In this document: in pieces, positions 1 to 6,000 of the stretch
Layout: the number at the start of each line of letters is the position of its first letter
How positions within the stretch are numbered: position 1 is the stretch's first letter
Source: UMGS946 sp048421225
GTDB lineage: Bacteria > Bacillota > Clostridia > Christensenellales > CAG-138
Assembly: GCA_048421225.1 (NCBI GenBank)
Contig: DBFNRV010000139.1
Coordinates: 1 to 6,559 of the forward strand
Direction of reading: 5' to 3'
DNA: 6,559 nucleotides
Notes under the pieces: model-generated
What the model was told of the DNA's origin: nothing
Database searches by the model: none
The model's input: the letters and a program-made list of their open reading frames with translations, nothing else
Program-made: the position numbers and the translations under genes

Positions 1-62
1 GATCACTTATCAAGATACAATTCCATAAATTTACAAATCGATTATAATAATTTATTTTTTTG

Positions 63-94
63 TTGACGCAACTATTATATTATTGTAGTATAAT
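63..94 (+). promoter_or_regulatory. Putative sigma-A-like promoter of the left gene row
   Basis: A TTGACG -35-like hexamer (63-68) and a perfect TATAAT (89-94) are seen. The 20-base spacer is longer than the usual 17, which lowers confidence. ATTATA (74-79) and the TATAAT form a 6-bp inverted repeat, and TTGAC (63-67) is mirrored by GTCAA (95-99), so a repressor could bind here. The surrounding 1-120 is strongly AT-rich and otherwise shows no gene. Confidence 0.45.
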
Positions 95-107
95 GTCAAA
101 TAATAAT

Positions 108-116
108 AAAGGAGGG
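108..116 (+). promoter_or_regulatory. Orphan Shine-Dalgarno sequence with no start codon
   Basis: AAAGGAGGG is an excellent ribosome binding site, but no ATG, GTG or TTG lies at the right distance. The codon at the expected position (123-125) reads AGT. From there the frame runs 11 codons to a TAG at 156-158. It is also the frame of the next reading frame at 189. It may be a lost leader peptide or simply mRNA leader sequence. Confidence 0.4.
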
Positions 117-188
117 ATTAAAAGTTACACTTATATCAATTCGTCTCAGTTAATCTAGAACATATCATCTATCAAGGGAGAACATAAT

Positions 189-407
189 ATGAAAATTAAC
201 GATCTTAATGAAGAGCAGTATAAAGCGATCACAGATTTAAAATAGATTGATATCCTAATTGAGATGTTTGGGACCTATCTTCTACAAGAGCCCTGGCATG
301 AGGTGGACCAGAGCCGCCTTGATAAGATGGAGAACGCCTTTTATCTTCTCCAGGAGAAGTTCTCCATCAAGTACAAGAAAATTGAACATACATTTTGGGA
401 GCCTTGA
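189..407 (+). pseudogene. Small hypothetical protein interrupted by an in-frame TAG
   Basis: ATG at 189 follows AAGGGAG (174-180) by eight bases, so initiation looks sound. Eighteen codons encode a hydrophilic peptide beginning MKINDLNEEQYK, then TAG occurs at 243-245. The same frame then stays open for 53 more codons to TGA at 405-407. That part looks like genuine protein: hydrophobic and acidic residues alternate in a helical pattern (for example EMFGTYLLQEPW and KMENAFYLLQEKF). Read through, the product would be 72 residues. No family is recognised. A CAG-to-TAG nonsense mutation fits simplest, since lysine-glutamine-isoleucine would be natural at the site. Amber suppression or a reassigned TAG are alternatives, disfavoured because nearby genes end in TAG. 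If TAG is read as stop, only an 18-residue peptide is made. Confidence 0.5.
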
Positions 408-409
408 AA

Positions 410-883
410 GTGTTACTCCCCCATCCCCTATTAGCTTTGAAAGCAGCGGGTTTCGGCCCGCTGTTTTCTTATGCCGTGGTTGACAAGGCCGGCACTGTTC
501 TTTTTGAGGAGATGCTGGAGGAGGACTCTTGGAACAGCGGAACCAGTGCGAAGAAGGTCGGAAAGTTCAGCTATGAAGAGCTGATTGGAGCTGCAAATGA
601 ATGGGCCGACAAGTTCGACCTGCACTCTCATGAGGAGTGGCGCGACTATGTGTGCGTAGATATGGTGAGCTGCGGGTACAAGGGGTACGTCGATAACTGG
701 CTATATTCCGAGACAGAAATGCGGGGCAAAGAAAAGCTGGGCAAACTCAGCGGTTTGGGGATTGAGTACCGCGTTCTGAAAGAAGATGTCATACACAAGA
801 TAACCGAAAAACGTTGGTCCCGCCTTTACATCACTCCGAAAGGCGAAAGCTATCGTGGCGCGATTTGCGGGTACATCTTTTGA
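410..883 (+). CDS. Hypothetical protein, about 157 residues, N-terminus uncertain
   Basis: This is an open frame ending in TGA at 881-883, with strong coding character from about residue 25 onward. It contains an acidic stretch (FEEMLEEDSW), a central segment rich in aromatic and charged residues (ANEWADKFDLHSHEEWRDYVCVD) and a basic C-terminal part. No signal peptide or membrane segment is evident, and I do not recognise the family. The start is doubtful. GTG at 410 has GGGAG (397-401) at suitable spacing and follows the preceding stop codon by two bases, so I chose it. TTG at 395 and GTG at 476 are other in-frame options. The first 20 or so codons run through a hairpin that looks like a terminator (444-470). 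The true gene may therefore be 5'-truncated and joined to the tail of the upstream gene. Confidence 0.55.
   Translation: MLLPHPLLALKAAGFGPLFSYAVVDKAGTVLFEEMLEEDSWNSGTSAKKVGKFSYEELIGAANEWADKFDLHSHEEWRDYVCVDMVSCGYKGYVDNWLYSETEMRGKEKLGKLSGLGIEYRVLKEDVIHKITEKRWSRLYITPKGESYRGAICGYIF
444..470 (+). terminator. Terminator-like hairpin inside the start of the 410-883 frame
   Basis: CAGCGGG (444-450) and CCCGCTG (457-463) form a perfect 7-bp GC-rich stem around a six-base loop. TTTTCTT (464-470) follows, matching an intrinsic terminator. It lies 37 bases after the TGA at 405-407, the usual place to end transcription of the upstream gene. If active, the frame at 410 would be poorly transcribed unless it has its own promoter. 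Confidence 0.5.
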
Positions 884-1100
884 CGGAGGCGTAAGTATCG
901 AACAGAAAGAAAACAGGCTGAATGAACTAGAGGAAGATTATAAGTGCTTATGTGCAATTCTTTTGTGCTTGAGCCTTACCAAGGGCGAGGCTGAGGCCGA
1001 AGGAAATGGAAAAAAACACGACAATGCCGTGAAATAGGCAGAATGTGGTATCAAATTGCTTTGCGAAGAAATCGAAGCCCTAAAAAGGGAGATGGTTTAG
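855..1100 (+). pseudogene. Small coiled-coil-like hypothetical protein interrupted by TAG
   Basis: The frame can open at GTG 855, overlapping the previous gene by 29 bases. The better ribosome binding site (GGAGG, 885-889) is followed by GTA AGT ATC rather than a start codon. Sixty codons run to TAG at 1035-1037, and the frame continues for 20 codons to a second TAG at 1098-1100, directly abutting the next ATG. The extension (ECGIKLLCEEIEALKREMV) is a regular amphipathic helix and clearly looks coding. The first part is also helical (NRLNELEEDYKCLCAILLCL). The full product would be about 80 residues of charged, cysteine-containing helix, function unknown. Amber mutation plus loss of the start codon is the simplest view; both could have arisen by single-base changes. 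A translated 60-residue version from GTG 855 remains possible. Confidence 0.45.
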
Positions 1101-1334
1101 ATGGATAAAGAATGGAGGCTCGGCATCGACCTTGTAACCAGCGATAACCTGCTTGATGGGATGGTCTTTGATGACCTTATTCTGGCAGCTCATCATAACT
1201 GCCGAGAGATTACTCCGGAGGCGGTTATGCGCGAGTTGAAAGAGATGCTCGACATCCGGCTACAAGACATGGAGTTTCTGGTAAAGAAGAACATACCATA
1301 CATCATCAAGGAAGCCAAAAAAAGGAGGAGTTAG
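1101..1334 (+). CDS. Hypothetical 77-residue protein
   Basis: ATG at 1101 directly follows the preceding TAG and is served by AAGGGAG (1085-1091), nine bases upstream. The 77-residue product is mixed acidic and basic and predicted mostly helical. Residues 1-30 hold a DLVTSDNLLDGMVFDDLILAA segment. Residues 38-77 form a charged helix ending in a lysine/arginine-rich tail (KEAKKRRS). There is no signal peptide, membrane span or recognised motif. It ends at TAG 1332-1334. That TAG must be a real stop, because the frame beyond soon loses coding character and the next gene begins in another frame. This is evidence against wholesale reassignment of TAG here. Function unknown; the setting suggests mobile-element cargo. 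Confidence 0.65.
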   Translation: MDKEWRLGIDLVTSDNLLDGMVFDDLILAAHHNCREITPEAVMRELKEMLDIRLQDMEFLVKKNIPYIIKEAKKRRS

Positions 1335-1335
1335 T

Positions 1336-1509
1336 ATGAAACTGAATTGGTATAGCGAAGAAGCGTTGGCCGCAAGGGAACGCATGGTGTTCGAGTGCGA
1401 AACAAAGGACTGGGCGTGCAACGATGACGGACTCTGTTGCTTTTCGCCGGTCCACGGGAGAACTCCGATTATGAATGAGGAGGATGGCTGCTGTGAATAT
1501 GCCTTGTGA
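1336..1509 (+). CDS. Cysteine-rich 57-residue hypothetical protein
   Basis: ATG at 1336 lies seven bases after an ideal AGGAGG (1323-1328) embedded in the end of the upstream gene, so translation looks efficient and probably coupled. The product begins MKLNWYSEEALAARERM. It carries six cysteines in 57 residues: C21, C28, the pair C34-C35 and the pair C52-C53, plus H40. The spacing (C-x6-C-x5-CC, then CC) suggests a small metal-binding or disulfide-stabilised fold, but it matches no zinc-ribbon consensus I know. There is no signal peptide, so a cytoplasmic metal site is more likely than disulfides. It ends with TGA at 1507-1509, overlapping the next ATG as TGATG. Confidence 0.6.
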   Translation: MKLNWYSEEALAARERMVFECETKDWACNDDGLCCFSPVHGRTPIMNEEDGCCEYAL

Positions 1510-1787
1510 TGAGACAGTGTGACTTTCGATGCCCTATGCAAGGATTTCGAGAGGCGTCGCCCTCGCGGTCCACTTGTCGGAGAATTCCATGGTTCAATGT
1601 GAAGTGGGAGAACGGAAACGACTCTGTGAATGGCCTGCTGGTGAGGTTTTTGCATGAGAACGGGCTTGAGTACCTCAGAACTTTCAATGGCGACATCTGG
1701 TTTTTGTATCATGATGTTTGGGAGTGTTGCACCTATGAAGTCAAAGACGGATGGGTTTGTCGTGGAAAGCCGGAGGGCTACGAGTAA
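1509..1787 (+). CDS. Hypothetical protein, 92 residues, possibly frameshifted
   Basis: ATG at 1509 overlaps the preceding stop as TGATG, the classic layout for translational coupling, and the frame runs to TAA at 1785-1787. The C-terminal two thirds (from residue 28, WFNVKWENG onward) look like genuine protein: LLVRFLHENGLEYLRTF, then an aromatic segment GDIWFLYHDVWECCTYE. It is probably a small beta-rich fold, family not recognised. The first 27 residues are arginine-, serine- and proline-rich and look unnatural. In the same DNA another frame (1513-1593) reads DSVTFDALCKDFERRR and onward, which looks more protein-like. A one- or two-base indel near 1570-1595, and perhaps another near 1518-1522 (GTGTG), may have broken an older gene. 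The current frame may still be translated. Confidence 0.5.
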   Translation: MRQCDFRCPMQGFREASPSRSTCRRIPWFNVKWENGNDSVNGLLVRFLHENGLEYLRTFNGDIWFLYHDVWECCTYEVKDGWVCRGKPEGYE

Positions 1788-1794
1788 GCCTATC

Positions 1795-1854
1795 AGGAGG
1801 AATACCACGCAAACTTCGGCTAAACCTCTTGGCAAACCCTACTCAGTAGGGTAG
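1795..1854 (+). other. Orphan Shine-Dalgarno with lost start (ACG) of a tiny peptide
   Basis: AGGAGG (1795-1800) is followed six bases later by ACG (1807-1809) and 14 further sense codons (QTSAKPLGKPYSVG) ending in TAG 1852-1854. One C-to-T change would restore an ATG start. The tail overlaps the promoter of the next operon. It is either a decayed micro-gene or chance; I see no recognisable peptide family. Confidence 0.25.
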
Positions 1855-1857
1855 AAT
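1829..1857 (+). promoter_or_regulatory. Sigma-A promoter of the DUF4160-DUF2442-XRE operon
   Basis: TTGGCA (1829-1834) and TAGAAT (1852-1857) each differ from consensus at one position and are separated by the ideal 17 bases. Transcription would start near 1864, about 38 bases before the ATG at 1902. The spacer is almost filled by a perfect inverted repeat, so the promoter is probably repressible. Confidence 0.7.
1836..1852. promoter_or_regulatory. Operator-like inverted repeat between -35 and -10
   Basis: ACCCTAC (1836-1842) and GTAGGGT (1846-1852) are perfect inverted copies around TCA. The 17-bp dyad covers the spacer and the first base of the -10 box. It has no T-tract, so it is unlikely to be a terminator. 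A dimeric repressor bound here would block RNA polymerase. The XRE-type protein encoded by the third gene of the same operon is the obvious candidate; this link is inference. Confidence 0.6.
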
Positions 1858-1901
1858 GATAATAGAAAAACAATCCAAACTAAAGGCGAGGAAGTGAGAT
1901 A

Positions 1902-2168
1902 ATGCCAGTATTGAGCACGTTTTTCGGCATTATTGTTCGGATGTACCGAGAGGTCGGAGGGAAACACAACATGCCGCATATCCACGCAGAGTATTCCGGC
2001 GATGAGGTCGTGGTTTCTCTGGATGGTACGGTTCTGGAGGGTTTCATCCCCAAGTCGAAGATGAAACTGTTGGACGCCTGGATGGAGATACACCGCGAAG
2101 ACCTCGAAGCAAACTGGAAGCTCTTGTCAAACGGCGAACAGTTCTTCCGTATTGACCCGTTGAAGTAA
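1902..2168 (+). CDS. DUF4160 family protein
   Basis: This 88-residue protein begins MPVLSTFFGIIVRMY and carries the family hallmark PHIHAEY (residues 25-31). An acidic/hydrophobic strand region follows, then DGTVLEGFIPKSKMKLLDAW and a WMEIHREDLEANW segment (60-72), ending in FFRIDPLK. Length and motif order match DUF4160 closely. The conserved histidines (H26 and H28 in PHIHA, H64) suggest a metal or catalytic site, but no activity is established from sequence. ATG at 1902 is preceded by GAGGAAG (1888-1894). It is the first gene of a three-gene operon, 13 bases before the DUF2442 gene. Families like this are often adjacent in accessory DNA and sometimes proposed as toxin-antitoxin-like pairs. 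That role is inference here. Confidence 0.88.
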   Translation: MPVLSTFFGIIVRMYREVGGKHNMPHIHAEYSGDEVVVSLDGTVLEGFIPKSKMKLLDAWMEIHREDLEANWKLLSNGEQFFRIDPLK

Positions 2169-2181
2169 GGAGTGAAAGAAT

Positions 2182-2433
2182 ATGCTGCAACCGAAATTGA
2201 CGAAGGTGGAGCCGGTGGAGCCTCGCAAGCTCCGCTTGTTCTACGAAACCGGAGAGGTGAAGCTCTTTGATGTTGCGCCGTATATCAGCGGCCCGTGGTA
2301 TGGAGAGCTGAACGAGCAATCCTACTTTAGAACGGTTCGCGTTCTTCCTGGCGGCGTTGGCATTGAGTGGAGAAACGGGCAGGACATCGCGCCCCACGAA
2401 CTGTATGAGCAGGGGGTTTCCGTCCGTGCGTAA
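2182..2433 (+). CDS. DUF2442 family protein
   Basis: The 83-residue product matches DUF2442 from end to end. It has an N-terminal beta strand pair (KLTKVEPVEPRKLRLFYETGE), the FDVAPYI segment (29-35), GPWYGELNEQSYFRTVRV and the family signature IEWRNGQDIAPHELY (61-75). ATG at 2182 follows AAGGAG (2167-2172) by nine bases. Its 3' end overlaps the XRE gene by 8 bases. In other bacteria DUF2442 domains occur fused to a lambda-repressor-like helix-turn-helix domain (the structurally solved NE0471 protein is an example), so here the two parts are probably split but co-translated partners. The family has been viewed as a small DNA-binding or antitoxin-like regulator fold; exact function is unknown. 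Confidence 0.88.
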   Translation: MLQPKLTKVEPVEPRKLRLFYETGEVKLFDVAPYISGPWYGELNEQSYFRTVRVLPGGVGIEWRNGQDIAPHELYEQGVSVRA

Positions 2434-2674
2434 CGAATGCGTATGCAGGATTGAGCCGATCAAGGAGTACGTTAGCGAGGAAATAAAAGAAATTCGAAGA
2501 ACGGCCAATCTTACCCAGAGGACGCTTGCCGAGTTTCTCGGTGTTTCTTCAAAGGCGGTAGAGGCGTGGGAAAGCGGCAGGAATGTTCCGAGCGGTCCGG
2601 CTTGCCGGCTTCTCTCTATGATAGCGATGGACCCGACGCTGCCGGAACGAGTCCTTGTAACGGCGAACGAATAA
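2426..2674 (+). CDS. XRE/HigA-like helix-turn-helix transcriptional regulator
   Basis: The 82-residue protein contains a canonical lambda-repressor-like HTH. EIKEIRRTANL is helix 1, TQRTLAEFLGV (30-40) helix 2, and SSKAVEAWESGRNVPSG (41-57) holds the recognition helix. ACRLLSMIAMDPTLPERVL follows. The WESGR-PSGPA-RLL pattern is typical of HigA/NadS-type antitoxin regulators. I chose GTG at 2426 because AGGGGG (2411-2416) lies nine bases upstream. ATG 2405 has no binding site, and ATG 2357 would place the start deep inside the preceding gene. The 8-base overlap with DUF2442 implies translational coupling and near-equal synthesis. It probably represses its own operon through the dyad at 1836-1852. 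It ends with a double TAA, then a terminator. Confidence 0.85.
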   Translation: MRNECVCRIEPIKEYVSEEIKEIRRTANLTQRTLAEFLGVSSKAVEAWESGRNVPSGPACRLLSMIAMDPTLPERVLVTANE

Positions 2675-2675
2675 T

Positions 2676-2702
2676 AAAGCCTCCCATTCAGAGGCTTTTA
2701 CT
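2676..2702 (+). terminator. Intrinsic terminator of the DUF4160-DUF2442-XRE operon
   Basis: AAAGCCTC (2676-2683) pairs perfectly with GAGGCTTT (2691-2698) around a seven-base loop, giving an 8-bp stem followed by a T-rich tail. It starts two bases after the first TAA of the XRE gene. Confidence 0.85.
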
Positions 2703-2809
2703 TTGCGGCCACACCGATTTAAAACCACCAAACTGGCGGCGTTCCGTGTGAAAGAATATAAATCCTCATACCGGAAGTTCAGGCCGTTACAGAGCGTTTG
2801 CGTTTCAGG

Positions 2810-2838
2810 TTGAATACTGCGCCACGTTCTGGTAGAAT
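2810..2838 (+). promoter_or_regulatory. Sigma-A-like promoter without an evident gene
   Basis: TTGAAT (2810-2815) and TAGAAT (2833-2838) are separated by exactly 17 bases. Transcription would start near 2845 and run into the inverted repeat at 2857-2893 and the hairpin at 3025-3056. No protein gene follows, so the product would be a short untranslated RNA of roughly 210 bases, or the promoter belongs to a gene lost by deletion. Confidence 0.5.
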
Positions 2839-2856
2839 ATATAAGTTGAGAAGGGG

Positions 2857-2893
2857 ATAGCATCCTGCGGCCCGTAAACATAGGGGATGCTAT
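2857..2893 (+). repeat. 9-bp perfect inverted repeat downstream of a promoter
   Basis: ATAGCATCC (2857-2865) and GGATGCTAT (2885-2893) are exact inverted copies separated by 19 bases. A Shine-Dalgarno-like GAGAAGGGG (2848-2856) sits at the left edge. It could be a hairpin at the start of a short RNA, an operator, or a recombination site. The sequence alone does not decide. Confidence 0.55.
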
Positions 2894-3024
2894 GTTAATC
2901 CAATAAAATCCTCTTAGGTCAATTAAAATACAGGGGGCTAGCGTATCTTATGCGTATTGGTACACTGAAGCCTTTCTTATAACAAAGCCAATTCTACATA
3001 GCGCTTGTTTACCTGGTTGTCAAT

Positions 3025-3056
3025 AAACGCCCTCCGGTGGCTGCCGGAGGGCGTTT
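3025..3056 (-). terminator. Strong hairpin terminator of the LRR-dockerin gene
   Basis: AAACGCCCTCCGG (3025-3037) and CCGGAGGGCGTTT (3044-3056) make a perfect 13-bp stem with a six-base loop. It lies 30 bases beyond the LRR gene's stop. On the - strand it ends in GTTTATTG, so the U-tract is short. The symmetrical A/T ends let it act in both directions, also stopping any transcript from 2845. Confidence 0.85.
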
Positions 3057-3086
3057 CAATAGTTAGTTTCAAGGGTTCTGTCTGAA

Positions 3087-6000
3087 TTAGCGGTTAAAGC
3101 TCTCCATCCCTATAATCAGCCGCATCAGATAGAGTACGTCGCCTATATCCAATGCCCCTGAGCCATTTACGTCGGCAAGCAGGGTCTGCAGCTCACTAAG
3201 CTGCTCCATTCCCGTTGTACTCCGTATTATCATCAACGCATCCGATATATTGAGCTGATCGTCTGTAAACACATCTCCAAGTAAGCCGTATTCCGCCGTT
3301 ACCTCAATATCGGAATAAACCGCTGAAAAATCAGAATCCCAGTTCAGGAATATATACTGTGTTGTTTCGTGCGGCTGTGGCTGCGCTTCAGGTGAAATTG
3401 CAGCCTGTCCCGCCGCCACAATCTGTGTCTCATTCACCCATTCGCCATCTACCATATAGTTAAATGTTACCGCATATTCTGTGGATACGGTTATCGAACC
3501 GCTAACGGCGTCGATGTCATCCCCATCAACGGAAATGGTGGTTCCATCAACTATGCTTGCGCTGTCAGTAACCGTGAGGCCAAGTTCGTATATACCCACG
3601 GCGTCAGCCGATACCGCGAATTCAAGAGAGATGCACTCGCCTTCGTAATTTCCATAGGGATTAACAACCGCGATATCCAGCATTCCCTGTTCGCGCTCAT
3701 TGATCAATACAAAGGCGTTAGCGTCAGGGTTGGTATATGTGATGTACCTGAGCGCTTCTGAATCATAGGTTATGGTGAACACTCCAGAGGCGAGATTGTC
3801 CATACTGATCGGTACGAATACCCTGCGGCCCTGGTTAGCGCTTACATCGCCTACCTCAACGCTGTAGTTAATAACCTCTTCGTACATCGCCGTTATTGTC
3901 AAGTCCCAAGTCACGTTCGTGAAATCGCCGTCCCAGCCGATAAACTCATAGCCTTCGTGTTCGGGCGCTTTGGGTTCAACGGCGTCCTCTCCCTCAGGTA
4001 TGGTTTGTACGTCGATTGTATCCCCTGTAAGGCCGTCGATAAACGTAACGGTGTATGTATCATTAAGTGAAGCGAAACGCGCTTCAATGTTATAGCTGCC
4101 CGTCTCCATTATAAAGGGGGATACTGCGGAGACGAGCTCACCGTTCTCATCGTACCAGCCTGTAAATTCATAATATTCGTCCGCATAGGCGGTAGCGGTC
4201 AGCGGAAGGTACTCTATCCAAACCTGCTCCCTTTGAAGCTCAACATGGCCTCCGATCTGTGATGATACCGTTACAGGATATGCCCCAAGCCATTCGCAAC
4301 TGGTATGAATATAGTTGAGCGGATTTCCCGATGTATACAGAACCCAGAGATCTGTGCATCCGCTAAGCTCAAGCTCTTTTATATAGTTATCCTGGCAACG
4401 AAGATCATACAGACTGGTAAAGTTTTCAACGTCAAGTTCTGCAATATTGTTGTCATAGCAATATAAGTACCGAAGTCTATTACCGCCTTCAAACTCAAGC
4501 TTACTCAGAGCATTTCCATAGCAATAAACGTCTATTAGATTGCTTCCAAGATATAGCTCGTATAGATTGTTATTATAGCATTCAAGCGAATCTAAAGCGC
4601 TATGGCCCCTAAGGTCGAGAACGCCCGATAAGTCGTTGCCGCCTATATAAAGCGATTCTACATTCAGGCAGTCATCGATGTTCAGGCTACTCAGGTTGTT
4701 GTCGCTGGCAAACAGCAGTATTATCGTCTCACATCCTGACAAGTCAAGCTCTGTAAGCTCGTTTTCGATGCAGGATAAAAGTCTTAAACTTGTACATCCA
4801 TCAAGCTTTAAGGTCTTCATGCCGTTTTCGTCACAGTCAAGGTTCGTAAGGGTTGTAATACCGCTGAGGTCCAGTTCCTCTATATTGCAGGAATTCACGC
4901 TTATAGTCTCTATATTGGGGCAATTAGAAACATCAATGCTTGTCAAGCCCGGGTTTTCATCCGCATAGATTGCAAGAAGGGAAACGCAGGGCGATACGTC
5001 GATTTCGCCTAGCGCCGTGCGCTGGCAGTATATTCGTTCCAATGACAAGCCGCCGCTTAGATTTAGTTCGGCAAAATTGTTCATGTATTCGCAATTCAGA
5101 ACTTTTAATGAAAGACAGCCCTCTATAGAGAGCTTTGACAACAGATTGTTGGATACGTTGAGCTCCTCCAACCCAGAGCATCCCGTAACATCAATGGACA
5201 GTAAATTTGAACTGCCTACTTCAAGGGTTTTCATCGTTACCGAATTGCTTAAGTTTATAGACGATAAATTATTGCCCGACAAGTAGACATACCTCAGGGC
5301 CGGCAGTCCGCTCAAATTCAAACTGCCTACTAATCCCCGTCCTGACCATTCAAGATCGGTTATATGGCTATCCTCAGTCCTTGGAACGTCTGACCAGCGC
5401 ACTCCGCACCAGGTTTCCGGATCGTCGGGATTGTATACTACATCGTCCCAGGCTACTTTATCGCCGTTTTTTACGCCATCGGCGTCCGCAGTCTCAAGGA
5501 AAGCTCTAAGATTCGCCAGGTCTGGCCTATCCTCGCCAGTATATTCAAATCTGGCCTCAAGTTCATACTTCCCAGGCTCACTCATTATATACTGGATACT
5601 ATCGGAAACCATATCTCCGTTGACGTCGTACCAGCCATCAAACGCATAGCCGCTGTCGGCACGAGCAACCGCGCGCAGGAAGGTTTTGTCCCCCGCCTGT
5701 ATAGTATCCATCGCAACCGAGCCGTTATCTAGGGCCTCTATGCTTATCTCCATGCCCTGTGAATTTAATATTACAGACTTTAGCGGATTATTCCACGTAT
5801 ACAGATTTATTAACTCTACGCTATTTGTAAGGTCGAGCTCGGTTAAACCATTATTCATGCAGTTTAATGATTTTATGTTGATACAGTCCTCTAAATCCAA
5901 GGCTGTCAATTCGTTCTTGTTGCATATCAATCCGGACAAGTCGGAGCATCCGTCCACATTCAGATAATGCAGGTCATTACCTTCACAGTTCAACGTAATT

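Larger units (their letters stand above)
2703..3024. other. Gene-poor convergent intergenic region
   Basis: No convincing gene is present. One + frame (GTG 2748 to TAA 2904-2906) is crossed by TGA at 2811-2813 and 2847-2849. It still reads fairly protein-like on both sides (VKEYKSSYRKFRPLQ, then ILRHVLVEY, then SILRPVNIGDAMLIQ), so it could be a gene relic. The same stretch contains a good promoter and an inverted repeat. From 2907 to 3024 I see nothing recognisable. Confidence 0.4.

Noticed and set aside
189..1334. Genome-wide reassignment of TAG to a sense codon
   Set aside because: The TAG at 1332-1334 must act as a stop because coding character ends there and the next gene starts in another frame; other genes use TAA and TGA. 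Local decay or suppression fits better.
1260..1835. 191-codon open frame on the - strand
   Set aside because: It lies antisense to three closely packed + strand genes with good ribosome binding sites, has no binding site of its own, and its product shows no protein-like domain pattern.
1837..1851. The CCCTAC/GTAGGG hairpin as a transcription terminator
   Set aside because: The stem is short, no T-tract follows, and it sits precisely within a promoter spacer, favouring an operator.
2044..2508. 154-codon open frame on the - strand
   Set aside because: It is fully antisense to the clearly recognisable DUF4160, DUF2442 and XRE genes; its arginine/leucine/serine-rich product is typical of a shadow frame.
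2549..2881. 110-codon - strand open frame
   Set aside because: It crosses the XRE gene and the operon terminator and has no ribosome binding site or recognisable motif.
4678..5967. Several + strand open frames inside the large LRR gene
   Set aside because: Serine/leucine-rich products come from reading the repeat array on the opposite strand; no independent coding signal.
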